Part shown: positions 8,791 to 19,200 of the stretch, in pieces
Layout of the letters: every line of letters begins with the position of its first letter
Position numbering within the stretch: the first letter of the stretch is position 1
Origin: Paenibacillus pasadenensis
GTDB lineage: Bacteria; Bacillota; Bacilli; Paenibacillales; Paenibacillaceae
Assembly (NCBI RefSeq): GCF_023715725.1
Contig: NZ_JAMBOT010000003.1
Span: forward strand, 124,001-188,000
Reading direction: 5' to 3'
DNA: 64,000 nucleotides
Notes under the pieces: model-generated
The model's database searches: none
Seen by the model: only the letters and a program-made list of their open reading frames with translations
Told to the model about the DNA's origin: nothing
Position numbers and translations under genes: made by a program

Positions 8791-9855
8791 ATGAACAATG
8801 CTGCAAAAGCCATTTCTCCGGAATCGTTATGGGAACAGCTCGCCGATAAAGCTTTGACCGGTATCATACCAAGCCGGGAAGAGGCCCGGGCGCTGCTGGA
8901 ATCCGACGATGTTCAGCTGCTACCGCTGATGCAGGCGGCATTCCGCGTCCGCATGCATTATTTTGGGCGCAAGGTGAAGCTCAATATGCTGCTGAACGCC
9001 AAAAGCGGACTATGCCCGGAAGACTGCGGTTACTGCTCCCAATCCATTGTTTCCAACGCGCCAATCGCCAAATATGCGCTGCTTGACCGCGACACACTGC
9101 TCGCCGGAGCGAGAGAAGCTTATGCCAGAGGCGCAGGCACCTTCTGCATCGTTGCTTCGGGACGCGGGCCGAGCCGCGGGGAAACAGCCCGGATCGCAGA
9201 TGTCGTCCGCGAAATTACGGCGGAGCTGCCGCTTAAAGTATGCGCCTGCCTCGGCCGGCTGACCGACGATCAGGCGAATCTGCTGCAGGATGCCGGCGTC
9301 AAGAGATACAATCACAACCTGAATACAAGCTCCTCCTATCATGACCAGGTTGTTTCGACGCATACCTACGACGACCGTCTGCAAACGTTGAACAGAGTTA
9401 AACAAGCCGGCATGTCTCCCTGCTCCGGCATCATTATCGGCATGGGGGAATCGCTGGATGACCGGATTGATATGGTGTTTGCGCTAAGAGAGCTCGGAGC
9501 GGATTCCATCCCGGTAAACTTCCTGCATCCAATCGAGGGAACTCCAATGGCGGACAAAAAGCCGGTTCGCCCCATGGAGGCGCTGCGCATGCTCGCGCTG
9601 CTCCGATTCGTCTGCCCGGATAAAGAGATTCGCGTCGCCGGCGGCCGCGAGCTTACGCTCCGCTCCTTGCAGCCGCTCGCTCTGTATGTGGCGAATTCAA
9701 TTTTCCTCGGCGATTATTTAACAACCTCCGGCCAAGAATGGCGCAAAGACCACGACATGCTGGAGGATATGGGCTTTGAAATCGAACGTGTTACGCCGGA
9801 GGTCAGCGGCGAATGGGAGGCAGAGAGCCGTCCCATCCCGGAACAATGCGGATAA
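8791..9855 (+). CDS. bioB: Biotin synthase
   Basis: This radical-SAM enzyme inserts sulfur into dethiobiotin in the last step of biotin synthesis. The 354-residue protein carries the radical-SAM cluster ligands in CPEDCGYCSQS (Cys75, Cys79, Cys82), the KVCACLG strand and the YNHNLNTS motif typical of BioB, and later VNFLHPIEGTP. The start ATG follows AAGGAG by 12 nt. It is a single-gene unit: a BirA operator precedes it and a perfect bidirectional terminator follows. No other bio genes are in the window, so they must lie elsewhere or dethiobiotin is taken up (inference). Confidence 0.96.
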   Translation: MNNAAKAISPESLWEQLADKALTGIIPSREEARALLESDDVQLLPLMQAAFRVRMHYFGRKVKLNMLLNAKSGLCPEDCGYCSQSIVSNAPIAKYALLDRDTLLAGAREAYARGAGTFCIVASGRGPSRGETARIADVVREITAELPLKVCACLGRLTDDQANLLQDAGVKRYNHNLNTSSSYHDQVVSTHTYDDRLQTLNRVKQAGMSPCSGIIIGMGESLDDRIDMVFALRELGADSIPVNFLHPIEGTPMADKKPVRPMEALRMLALLRFVCPDKEIRVAGGRELTLRSLQPLALYVANSIFLGDYLTTSGQEWRKDHDMLEDMGFEIERVTPEVSGEWEAESRPIPEQCG

Positions 9856-9930
9856 CGCCAGCCCCCATCCATAACGCCGATTGAATTACTAATGCTCCCG
9901 CCCTCCCGAAACAACTTACGGCTTAACAAT

Positions 9931-9970
9931 AAAAGCGCCTGAAGTTCCTAGTGGAACTTCAGGCGCTTTT
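9931..9970. terminator. Bidirectional terminator between bioB and the CcdC-like gene
   Basis: A perfect 18-bp stem (9931-9948 with 9953-9970) has a 4-nt loop. It carries A and T runs at the ends, so it works for the convergent genes on both sides. Confidence 0.92.
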
Positions 9971-9984
9971 AAATGTAAATAAAC

Positions 9985-10479
9985 TTACACCGCTGCGCCG
10001 GAGCGCTCCTGATGCAGTCGGCGAAACTTGTACGCCATCGCCAGCCGCCAAGGCACAAGCATGCCAAAGGCGAGCAGGAAAAAGATCGACGCCGTTTGCA
10101 TGACGGTTACATACTGCTCCACAACATCATGCAGCACCAGCCGAATCGCCAGTAAAATCAAAATCAGAAAGAAGAACGCTTTGGAGCGCCGCAGATAAAC
10201 ATCCTCGCCGACAAACTCCATTTTGGACGTCATGATGAGCGGGATGGAGAAAAACAACGCGCCAGCCGCAAAGGCGCCAAGCGCCCAGCTCACCGGAATA
10301 TGCGTTTCCGGCACAACAAACATCAAAAAGCCCGTTGCCATGCCAAGCGGCGGAATCAATATTTTACGCAGAGTTGTCGGCTTGCGGGTGGAACGCACTC
10401 GGACCATAATAATCGCCAATCCGCCTAGCAGCGGAATGAGCAGAGACCATAAAGGTGAAATCTGAATGGAAAAATTCAT
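9985..10479 (-). CDS. CcdC-like membrane protein
   Basis: This 164-residue protein with four or five membrane helices matches B. subtilis CcdC (DUF1453 family) along its length: R-x-x-RKPTTLRKILIPP after the first helix, then YLRRSKAFFFLILILLAIRL and PWRLAMAYKFR near the end. CcdC lies in the ccdA-resE region and is linked to cytochrome c maturation, but its exact job is not established and it is dispensable in B. subtilis. The ATG at 10479 gives the family length; the upstream 51-codon extension of the frame has no similarity and is hydrophilic. GAGGAG lies 12 nt before the start. Confidence 0.88.
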   Translation of the reverse strand: MNFSIQISPLWSLLIPLLGGLAIIMVRVRSTRKPTTLRKILIPPLGMATGFLMFVVPETHIPVSWALGAFAAGALFFSIPLIMTSKMEFVGEDVYLRRSKAFFFLILILLAIRLVLHDVVEQYVTVMQTASIFFLLAFGMLVPWRLAMAYKFRRLHQERSGAAV

Positions 10480-10630
10480 CGTACATCGGCACTCCTCTTG
10501 GAGAATAGGCCGCGCCAGGCGGGAAACAGCTTCACCGACCGGGGCCTTTTGTACATCTTCTTCCATCGTATCGGAAATAGGGCTTTCGCGCAAATCCATT
10601 CGCGCCGGAGCGATAAATGAAGCCGTACAC

Positions 10631-10661
10631 AAAGCCCCGCAGCTAAATGCTGCGGGGCTTT
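10631..10661. terminator. Hairpin terminator after the DJ-1/PfpI gene
   Basis: A perfect 13-bp GC-rich stem (10631-10643 with 10649-10661) with a 5-nt loop and terminal A and T runs. It lies between two minus-strand genes and probably ends the DJ-1/PfpI transcript. Confidence 0.75.
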
Positions 10662-10684
10662 GTCCCTAAACGCTGAGGGCTGAA

Positions 10685-11218
10685 TCAACGAGCCGACTGC
10701 GCGGAATGCGCCTCGATCCCTTTCAGCGTTTCTCGTATAAAGGCAGGCTCGTCCTGCGGCATGCGCGATGTGACAAAGTTTCTGTCCACAACGACCTCTT
10801 GATCGACGTAATGAGCTCCCGCATTTGCCAGGTCGTCTCGCAGAGCCGCGTAACAGGTCATCGTGCGGCCTTTAGCCAGACCGGCACTGATTATAATTTG
10901 CGGGCCATGGCAGATGGCGGCAATCGTTTTGCCCTGCTCGTCAAGCCGCTGGACAAAATGCTGAATGTCCGGTTCGTTGCGCAGCGCCTCCGGCGACGAA
11001 CCGCCGGGAATGACAACTGCCGCATAATCCTCCGGTTTGGCGTCTCCAATCGCAAGCTCAGCGGTATATTCAGCTTTCTTTTGTTTACCTTGCAGCTTCT
11101 CGCCAGCCTTAAGGCCAATGACTACCGTCTCGTGACCTTCAGCGCGGATCGCATCATAGGGTGCCTGCATCTCGCTGTCCTCAAACTGCGGTCCGAGCAA
11201 AAACGCAATTTTTGCCAT
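10685..11218 (-). CDS. DJ-1/PfpI family protein (general stress protein 18-like)
   Basis: This 177-residue class I glutamine-amidotransferase-like protein has the nucleophile elbow AAICHGPQ (Cys103, His104) and an acidic residue near residue 13. The fold is shared by PfpI protease, YhbO/YajL deglycase-like stress proteins and B. subtilis YfkM. Members protect against carbonyl and thermal stress, but the catalysed reaction (protease, deglycase or glyoxalase III) is disputed and cannot be decided from sequence. It is monocistronic: a hairpin follows and a 170-bp intergenic region precedes it. Confidence 0.9.
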   Translation of the reverse strand: MAKIAFLLGPQFEDSEMQAPYDAIRAEGHETVVIGLKAGEKLQGKQKKAEYTAELAIGDAKPEDYAAVVIPGGSSPEALRNEPDIQHFVQRLDEQGKTIAAICHGPQIIISAGLAKGRTMTCYAALRDDLANAGAHYVDQEVVVDRNFVTSRMPQDEPAFIRETLKGIEAHSAQSAR

Positions 11219-11389
11219 ATCGATTCTCTCCTCTGCATGATGATCTCTTTAAGCACTCCCTCTTACTTACCCTTAACGATATGATCACAAACGAAACCTC
11301 AATTCGACAAAAATATTCCAAAATGAAACATTCACGAGCTTAACCGAGTCTAATTCATATAGAACAATTTTCCTTGAGGAGGAATTCAG

Positions 11390-12508
11390 ATGAACATTCA
11401 CACTCATTACCGCCGCGTATCGTCTACGCGCATGCTTTTACTGAGCCTCGCAGCAGCGTCCTTGATCGGCAGCTCCGTTGTGCCCGCACAAAACGCCATG
11501 GCTGCAGCTCCAACCGCACCTGCGTCTGTCAGCAGCACTGCAATAAAGGTGAGCACTAAATCGATTATTCGTACAGGCGATGCTTATAAAGCCGTTCTTT
11601 ATATCCCTGTTATAAGCGGAATGACGGATGCGGGCTACCAGCAGAAGTTGAATCAAACGCTTGAAAACAATGCGCTGAAAACTCTGAACGTCATTCGCAA
11701 GCAAGCAGCCGATGATCTTGCCCAATCGAAAAAAGGCGGCTACCCCTTCCACAAACATGAGCTGAAGCTGCAATTTGCCGCGAATAAAGGCAGCTCGTTA
11801 TCCGAGGGCGGTTTTATTTCCTTGAAGCTGCATACCTACATGTATACAGGCGGCGCTCACGGCATTTCAAACATTGAAACATACAATATCGCCAACGGCA
11901 AAAAAGCATCCGACATTACGTTAAAATCGATTTTCGGAAGCTCCTATGCCTCCATTGTGGACAAAGAAATCCGGCAGCAAATCAAGGCCAAGCCGGAGCT
12001 ATATTTTGAAGACGGATTTACCGGCGTTAAGGCAAACCAACCGTTTTATATCCAAAACGGCAGCGTCCAAGTTGTGTTCCAGCCGTACGAAATTGCCCCT
12101 TACGCCACAGGCATTCCGGAGTTCAAGCTCTCCCTGCCGAAGGCCGATCCTGATCCATCCATGAAGGTAACCGTAAACGGCAAGGCTCTTGACGGAATTA
12201 CGGTGACCCAGAGTAAAGAAGGCATTGCGATGATTCCCGTGCGCGGGCCGGCCGAGGCGCTCGGTTACCAGCTGAAGTGGAACACTGCGAAAAACACGCT
12301 GGAACTGCAAAAAGGAGACAGCTGGACCTCGGTAACAATAGACAGCGATAGTTACAGCAGCAATAACTCCGCGCCCGTCAGCCTGGGCTCCGCGCCTGTG
12401 CTGGATAAGCAAGGCCGCTTGACGGTTCCGCTAGCTCTATTCACCGAAATGTTGAAAGCCAAAGCCGAATACAGCAGCAGCGGCGACAAGGTCGACCTGC
12501 AAGCCTAG
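11390..12508 (+). CDS. Secreted protein with DUF4163/DUF3298 (RsiV/PdaC-like) and copper-amine-oxidase-like stalk domains
   Basis: A signal peptide (about 1-38, with AQNAMAAAP at the likely cleavage site) leads into a DUF4163 region (about 50-130) and a DUF3298 domain (about 140-245), recognisable from YTGGAHGISNIETYNI followed by ITLKSIF. The C-terminal 110 residues (about 255-365) resemble the copper amine oxidase N-terminal domain, a small stalk domain very common in Paenibacillus surface proteins. DUF3298 binds lysozyme in RsiV and accompanies a deacetylase in PdaC, but here there is no enzyme or anti-sigma part, so a peptidoglycan- or lysozyme-related role is only inferred. GAGGAGG lies 10 nt before the ATG. 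Confidence 0.85.
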   Translation: MNIHTHYRRVSSTRMLLLSLAAASLIGSSVVPAQNAMAAAPTAPASVSSTAIKVSTKSIIRTGDAYKAVLYIPVISGMTDAGYQQKLNQTLENNALKTLNVIRKQAADDLAQSKKGGYPFHKHELKLQFAANKGSSLSEGGFISLKLHTYMYTGGAHGISNIETYNIANGKKASDITLKSIFGSSYASIVDKEIRQQIKAKPELYFEDGFTGVKANQPFYIQNGSVQVVFQPYEIAPYATGIPEFKLSLPKADPDPSMKVTVNGKALDGITVTQSKEGIAMIPVRGPAEALGYQLKWNTAKNTLELQKGDSWTSVTIDSDSYSSNNSAPVSLGSAPVLDKQGRLTVPLALFTEMLKAKAEYSSSGDKVDLQA

Positions 12509-12543
12509 AGAATCATCCCGACTGACAACTCAATCTGCACAGC

Positions 12544-12587
12544 AAAGCCCCGCCTCCAGCCGAAAATCGGCTGTACAGCGGGGCTTT
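12544..12587. terminator. Bidirectional terminator between the DUF3298 gene and the YdaT-like gene
   Basis: A 10-bp outer stem AAAGCCCCGC with GCGGGGCTTT (12544-12553, 12578-12587) encloses a second small hairpin. T runs lie on the plus strand. Confidence 0.85.
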
Positions 12588-12593
12588 TTCTAG

Positions 12594-13022
12594 TTAAGCG
12601 TAGTTGCGCGATGTTTCCACCGTGCCGTCCGCACGATGGATGATTGCCGTGCCGCCCCGATCGGAGGCGGCCTGTTTGGCGTAGTCGACTGCCTTCTCCT
12701 TGGTGGCAAAGGTTTTGCCGTCATCAGCGCCTTCGTCCTTGACCTGCCACTGGCCGGCATGCGGAACGACATGCTGAATGCCGCCGGATGCGCCCGTTTT
12801 GTTATGAGCATACCGTTCCTCATTGGAATCCGGGCCGCTGCTCGCTTCCGCTCCAGGATGCTCCTGGGCCCATTTCTCCGCCTGAGATGTAGCGATGGCG
12901 ATGGCACGGCCTTCCTCATATCCGTCGCGCAGCAGCGCATTGGCGATGTCCACCGCTTTGGCGCGCGCCCGCTCGTCCATGTTTTTCATGGAGGGAGGAT
13001 AGTCGTTTTTGCTCCAGGGCAT
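12594..13022 (-). CDS. YdaT-like general stress protein (DUF2188)
   Basis: This 142-residue soluble protein starts with MPWSKNDYPPSMKN and a helix-rich RAKAVDIANALL..GY.EG.AIAIATSQAEKW region, as in B. subtilis YdaT. The C-terminal half (about 85-140) is a DUF2188 domain (QWQVKDEGADDGKTFATKEKA.. DRGGTAIIHRADG). YdaT belongs to the SigB general stress regulon in B. subtilis; its molecular function is unknown. It follows the YflT-like gene with a 15-bp gap, so the two probably form an operon. Confidence 0.85.
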   Translation of the reverse strand: MPWSKNDYPPSMKNMDERARAKAVDIANALLRDGYEEGRAIAIATSQAEKWAQEHPGAEASSGPDSNEERYAHNKTGASGGIQHVVPHAGQWQVKDEGADDGKTFATKEKAVDYAKQAASDRGGTAIIHRADGTVETSRNYA

Positions 13023-13037
13023 ATCCGCTCCTCCTCT

Positions 13038-13574
13038 CTAGACGACTGTAATATCGTCGGCGCGCCGTTCCCCGTCTACAAGCCGATCCGTACGAACGGC
13101 GCCGGAGCGGATGAGAATGGCCTTCACATCACGCGCATCCTCCGGGCCGGTCTCGACAAAAACAAGAATACGCCCCTCATGCACTTCTTTCTCGTAACGC
13201 TCGGCATCGGTTTCGGTAAATCCCATGCCGACCAAGCCGCCCATGATGCCCAGCGCGCTTGCTCCAACTGCAGCGCCGCCAAGCGCCGCCAGGATGGGAC
13301 CTGCCGCAAGCAGCGGCCCGACTCCAGGAATGGCCAGCGCTCCAAGGCCTGCCAGCAATCCGACGGTTCCTCCCGCAAGTCCGCCCGTTGTGACACCGGC
13401 GGCTATGCCTTCAGGCGCCATCGTGCCGGACTCGTCCATTACACCTTCGTACCGGTCCCGGTCTTTCGTCAGCACGGACAGATCGTCGCGGTGGAATCCC
13501 TCCTCCTGCAGCTCCTCCAGCGCACGCATGGCATGTCTGTCATCCTCATATACGCCTACATAACGAATTGCCAT
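13038..13574 (-). CDS. General stress protein 17M-like (YflT family) with a glycine-rich membrane-like segment
   Basis: The first 50 residues of this 178-residue protein (MAIRYVGVYEDDRHAMRALEELQEEGF..DDLSVLTKD) match the YflT/GSP17M domain. Residues about 65-125 are Gly/Ala-rich and hydrophobic, like glycine-zipper segments, and the tail carries FTETDAERYEKEVHEGRILV, common in this family. The family is stress-induced; its biochemical role is unknown. The ATG at 13574 is preferred over a 41-codon extension. Its ribosome site GAGGAGG lies inside the 3' arm of an intrinsic terminator (see 13575-13632), an arrangement likely to matter for its expression. Confidence 0.82.
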   Translation of the reverse strand: MAIRYVGVYEDDRHAMRALEELQEEGFHRDDLSVLTKDRDRYEGVMDESGTMAPEGIAAGVTTGGLAGGTVGLLAGLGALAIPGVGPLLAAGPILAALGGAAVGASALGIMGGLVGMGFTETDAERYEKEVHEGRILVFVETGPEDARDVKAILIRSGAVRTDRLVDGERRADDITVV

Positions 13575-13632
13575 AAAAAAACGCCTCCTCTTCGGTTTTG
13601 CATCTAAGATGCTTTTACCCGAATAAGAGGCG
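13575..13632 (-). terminator. Terminator whose 3' arm contains the ribosome site of the downstream stress gene
   Basis: On the minus strand a 14-bp stem (13632-13619 with 13595-13582; 12 Watson-Crick pairs, one G-U, one mismatch) encloses an inner 6-bp hairpin (13600-13612) and is followed by seven T. The gene's ATG follows the T run directly, and its GAGGAGG lies in the 3' arm. Besides ending the kinase transcript, the fold would block translation on any read-through RNA. Confidence 0.75.
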
Positions 13633-13645
13633 GCGCAATCGGCAA

Positions 13646-15736
<2,091 letters not shown>

Positions 15737-15742
15737 GCTTCA

Positions 15743-16810
15743 TCACCGCCCGTCAGTCCGGACAAGCTCAGTCGCCACCTTAACAGATTCCTCGGCATTG
15801 CTGCCGTAGCCATCTGCTCCGATGCTCCGCCAGAGCTCCCGGTCAATATTAAAAGGAAAGCCTCCAACGACAATTCTTATGTTGTCGCATTCCGGGTCTT
15901 TACGCACATCCGCGATTAAGTCGCGCACAAGTCCGACATGATAGGTCATCGTGCAGGAGATGGCAAGCACATCCGCCTTATACTCTTTCAGCATGGCGAT
16001 AAGCGGCCCGACAGGGACGTTTGCGCCGACGTAATAAGTGTCCCAGCCGTTCAGCTCAAAAATGTCGGTTACCATACGCAGGCCGATCTCATGCAGTTCG
16101 CCTCCGACACATGCGGAAACCAGCTTGCGGCCTTTGCGGGAATGAGTGAACAAATAAGGAAACAGCTGCGACATGATGAGCTGGGTGGCCGCGCTGCAGT
16201 AATGCTCCTGAGCAACCGTAATCCGGCCCGTCTGCCATAACCGTCCGATTTCGTACTGGGATTGCTGAAAAATATCCAGGTAAATCGTTTGCAGCGGCGT
16301 GCCGCGATCTACCAGATCCATAATCAACTGGCTCGCTTCCGCGCGCCGGCCTTCCAGCAGCAGCTCCGTATAAGCGGTAACCTCATCCACCATACTGCTG
16401 TCTTGAAAATGGGAATGCTGCCGCACCTCGTCGGAGCTGAGCTGGCGCAGCGCAGCTTCCAGATGCGGCTCGGCCGTCTCGTAATACTCGGAGCCAAGCT
16501 CCGCCATTAGAACTTCCTGAAAGCAGAGAATGTTCACGTAAATATCTTCCGTTGAAACCCGGTACTGCTGCAGCAGCACGCGCAGCCAGGTCATATAACT
16601 GGAGAATAACAGCGGACTGCCCAAATGAATGCTTTCCGCCAAATATTTGAGGCTGTACAGCGTATCCTGTTTTGTCTTGATCCAGCCGATCTCGCCGAAC
16701 CGGGCCGACAGCTCCGGCTGGCGTTCGTACTGCAATCGGGTAATTTCCTCGGCAATGCGGTCTTCCTGGTCCAGGATGAGCTTGCCGACGACTGCAACGT
16801 CAATTGACAT
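15743..16810 (-). CDS. Cobalamin-binding sensor protein with CarH-like W-x9-EH motif
   Basis: This 355-residue protein has an unknown helical N-terminal part (1-145), a four-helix cap domain (about 145-222) and a Rossmann-type B12-binding domain (about 225-350). The lower-ligand histidine lies in GELHEIGLRM (His240), a variant of D-x-H-x2-G. The cap contains W192-x9-E202-H203, the motif that packs over the cobalamin in CarH/LitR-type light receptors. No MerR DNA-binding domain is present, so output is probably to the hybrid kinase encoded 6 bp downstream. The ATG at 16810 is preferred because AAAGG lies 8-9 nt before it; the in-frame ATG at 16819 abuts that site. A light- or B12-sensing role is inference; methyl transfer is less likely without enzyme domains. 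Confidence 0.85.
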   Translation of the reverse strand: MSIDVAVVGKLILDQEDRIAEEITRLQYERQPELSARFGEIGWIKTKQDTLYSLKYLAESIHLGSPLLFSSYMTWLRVLLQQYRVSTEDIYVNILCFQEVLMAELGSEYYETAEPHLEAALRQLSSDEVRQHSHFQDSSMVDEVTAYTELLLEGRRAEASQLIMDLVDRGTPLQTIYLDIFQQSQYEIGRLWQTGRITVAQEHYCSAATQLIMSQLFPYLFTHSRKGRKLVSACVGGELHEIGLRMVTDIFELNGWDTYYVGANVPVGPLIAMLKEYKADVLAISCTMTYHVGLVRDLIADVRKDPECDNIRIVVGGFPFNIDRELWRSIGADGYGSNAEESVKVATELVRTDGR

Positions 16811-16836
16811 AGGAATCATCCTTTCAACATGCCGTT

Positions 16837-16845
16837 ATTATACCA
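16837..16845 (-). promoter_or_regulatory. Extended -10 promoter of the cobalamin-sensor operon
   Basis: The minus strand reads TGGTATAAT, a perfect extended -10 element, ending 26 bp before the sensor's start codon. No good -35 box is present, as is common for extended -10 promoters. It lets the sensor-kinase pair be transcribed separately from cls. Confidence 0.55.
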
Positions 16846-16848
16846 TAC

Positions 16849-18324
16849 TCAAAGAATCGGAGAGAGAAGCCGGCTCAGCGACTCCTTGAACTTGTTCCAT
16901 ATGGAGCGCGAATCGTAATCCTCCAGCGACAGCTCACGGCACTGCAGCAGATCATCCTGAAAAATACGCTGCAGCCTCGCAGCGGTTGCGGAATCATAGA
17001 TAAACGCATTCACTTCAAAATTCAGCTTGAAGCTGCGGATATCGATATTGGCTGTGCCAACGGAGGCGATATTGCCGTCGACAACAAGCGTTTTGGCGTG
17101 GAGAAAGCCATTCTCGTACAAATAACATTTCACGCCTGCCGACAGCAGCTCGCCGAAGTAGGAATGGGAAGCCCAGTAGACGAAAAAATGATCCGGCTTG
17201 CTCGGCAGCATTACCTTTACGTCAACGCCGGACAGCGCCGCCATTTTGAGCGCGTTCAGCAGACTGTCGTCCGGCACAAAATACGGCGTCTGCAGCATCA
17301 CCGACATTTTGGCGGAATTGATCATTTTGATATAACCATTCTTAATATGCTGCCATTCGGAGTCCGGGCCGCTCGATACAATCTGCATGCCGACGGAGCC
17401 GCCGGATGCCAGCGGCGGGTAGTATCTGCTATCGGTAAGGAATGGCTGCGAGGAAGCAAGGCTCCAGTCAAGCAGGAACCGGCCCTGCAGCTGGGCAACC
17501 GCCCCTCCCTGAATGCGCAGATGCGTGTCCCGCCAAAAGCCGAAGCGCTCCACCTTGCCCACGTATTCGTCCCCGATATTAAACCCGCCCACATATCCGA
17601 CCTTGCCGTCGATAACGACGATTTTGCGGTGATTGCGGTAATTCAGGCGCGGATTGATGAAAAAGATTTTGGTCGGAAAAAACGCGCCGACCTGTCCGCC
17701 GGCCTTGATTAGCCTGCGCAGATACTTTTTGTTCAGGCGGATGCTCCCGATATCGTCATAAATCAGGCGCACCTCAATGCCTTCGGCCGCCCGGCGGCAA
17801 AGCGTTTCCAGTACGCGCCGTCCGAGCTTGTCCGCACGGATGATGTAATACATCAGATGGATATGATGCGTTGCTTCCTCCATATCCCGAATGAGGGCGT
17901 CGAACTTGCGCTCGCCGTCGGTGAACACCTCCACCTCGTTATCCTGAGTAAATAAAGAGTCGCTGGACACAAGGTTCATGTAAACCATGTCCTGATAATA
18001 GGTCATCAGCGGATCGTTAAATGTGTACAGCCCTTTTTCGACGATGCGCTGCTGTGTTTTTAAGCGTTGACGAGCGTTTTTGAGCTGGCTTAGCTTAAAT
18101 TTGTATATTTTACGCCGGCTCAGGTTCTGTCCCAGCAGCAGATAGAGCACAAAGCCGACGCCGGGCAGAAAGTAGAGCACCATCAGCCATGCCCAGGTTG
18201 AAGCGATGTTGCGCCGCTCCAGAAAGATGACCGCGATGGCCAGGACGATATTTAGCACATAAAAAATGGAATAAGCCTGCTGGAAATAAATCAACTTGGC
18301 ACCCGCCCTGTTCATGTTAATCAT
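16849..18324 (-). CDS. cls: Cardiolipin synthase (phospholipase D family)
   Basis: Cls joins two phosphatidylglycerol molecules into cardiolipin and glycerol at the membrane. The 491-residue protein has two N-terminal membrane helices (about 15-35 and 43-64) and two HKD active sites: NHRKIVVIDG (about 232-241) with GGFN after it, and FLHAKTLVVDG (about 412-422) with GTANIDIRSF. Length and layout match bacterial Cls. The first ATG is favoured because TTGGAG lies 6-7 nt before it. Bacillota often have several paralogues, so the exact clsA/B identity is not assigned. The cobalamin-sensor gene follows 38 bp downstream on the same strand. Confidence 0.95.
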   Translation of the reverse strand: MINMNRAGAKLIYFQQAYSIFYVLNIVLAIAVIFLERRNIASTWAWLMVLYFLPGVGFVLYLLLGQNLSRRKIYKFKLSQLKNARQRLKTQQRIVEKGLYTFNDPLMTYYQDMVYMNLVSSDSLFTQDNEVEVFTDGERKFDALIRDMEEATHHIHLMYYIIRADKLGRRVLETLCRRAAEGIEVRLIYDDIGSIRLNKKYLRRLIKAGGQVGAFFPTKIFFINPRLNYRNHRKIVVIDGKVGYVGGFNIGDEYVGKVERFGFWRDTHLRIQGGAVAQLQGRFLLDWSLASSQPFLTDSRYYPPLASGGSVGMQIVSSGPDSEWQHIKNGYIKMINSAKMSVMLQTPYFVPDDSLLNALKMAALSGVDVKVMLPSKPDHFFVYWASHSYFGELLSAGVKCYLYENGFLHAKTLVVDGNIASVGTANIDIRSFKLNFEVNAFIYDSATAARLQRIFQDDLLQCRELSLEDYDSRSIWNKFKESLSRLLSPIL

Positions 18325-18426
18325 TGCAGCTCCAACGAGCGAGAACGCTCGGGAGACAGGCTATTCCAGTATAACAGACTTGATAGATCAGCATGCAGGC
18401 TTGTGGGTTAAGACGGAAAAGAATTC

Positions 18427-18465
18427 AAAAAAACAGGAAGCAGAGCCGCAGGGCTTTGCTTCCTG
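18427..18465 (-). terminator. Strong intrinsic terminator after the small CGC-protein genes
   Basis: A 14-bp stem with one G-U pair (18434-18447 with 18452-18465) and a GCAG-like 4-nt loop is followed by seven T on the minus strand. It ends the minus-strand transcript of 18583-19062 and leaves a gap of about 100 bp before the cls start. Confidence 0.85.
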
Positions 18466-18582
18466 TCTACAAAATCTTCTGAATGCAAAACACAGCTACG
18501 AAATAAAGCAAGCCATATGTTGGCTACCTGTCGGAGATCAGCAAGCGCGGGTCTGTACCGGGCTCGCCAAATCGTTGTTAGG

Positions 18583-19062
18583 TTAAGAGTCCGCTATTGT
18601 AACTAAATCAGCAGCGTCGGTTGTAGTAGTTGCATTGACATTTACCGGACCCGTCGATTTAAGATCGTCAACGCCGGTGAACACTCCTCCGTAATTCACT
18701 AGAGTAAACGTGACTGTGATGGGGGTTCCATCCGCTGCTGTTCCGGTATATCCAATGTAGCCGCGGGTAGTGTGTGCCGCTCTAGTTGTCACTTCAAAAT
18801 CGGCCTTGTTTCCCGGAGGAAACGGCGTATTAAGAGGAGGAGGCGGATTTTCCAGGCTTCCGCCTGCAGTCGTGAGGGTTAATGTGATGCTCTTGGTGTT
18901 ATTTTCAACTTCGAAGCCTTGCGTAGTCCCGATTACCGGCGGGCATCCGCATTTTTTTCTTTTCTTGATCAGCTTAATTGCAATAAGAAGCAGAATTAGC
19001 AACACCAGTCTCACACCGAGCCATAAATTCGGCTTCTTTGTCTTAGCATAACTATAATTCAT
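18583..19062 (-). CDS. Unrecognised small protein, CGC paralogue 1
   Basis: I do not recognise this 159-residue protein. It starts with a basic tip and a hydrophobic helix (about 15-30), a run KLIKKRKKCGCPP (about 31-43), and then a beta-rich, Thr/Asn/Gly-rich domain to the end. It shares the layout of the neighbouring gene: Arg/Lys-rich stretch, CGC, G-x-x-V-N-T, PPP, PGN, F-V, YTGTAADGTPI and KSTGPVNVN. The beta domain looks like a small immunoglobulin- or pore-toxin-like sandwich, but that is a guess. It may be membrane-anchored with the domain outside, or the CGC pair may bind metal or form disulfides. AAAGGA lies 12 nt before the ATG. Confidence 0.7.
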   Translation of the reverse strand: MNYSYAKTKKPNLWLGVRLVLLILLLIAIKLIKKRKKCGCPPVIGTTQGFEVENNTKSITLTLTTAGGSLENPPPPLNTPFPPGNKADFEVTTRAAHTTRGYIGYTGTAADGTPITVTFTLVNYGGVFTGVDDLKSTGPVNVNATTTTDAADLVTIADS

Positions 19063-19200
19063 CTATCAATAATCCTTTCTTTTCCGCTCCACTAGCTGTC
19101 GGAGATAATTAAACTCGAATCTGTTCTGGGCTGGTGATTAGGGTCCCACTTGGCGGTTACGGGACAATGTTGGCCTCGGTCGTTTGAATTGCTTCGGTTT

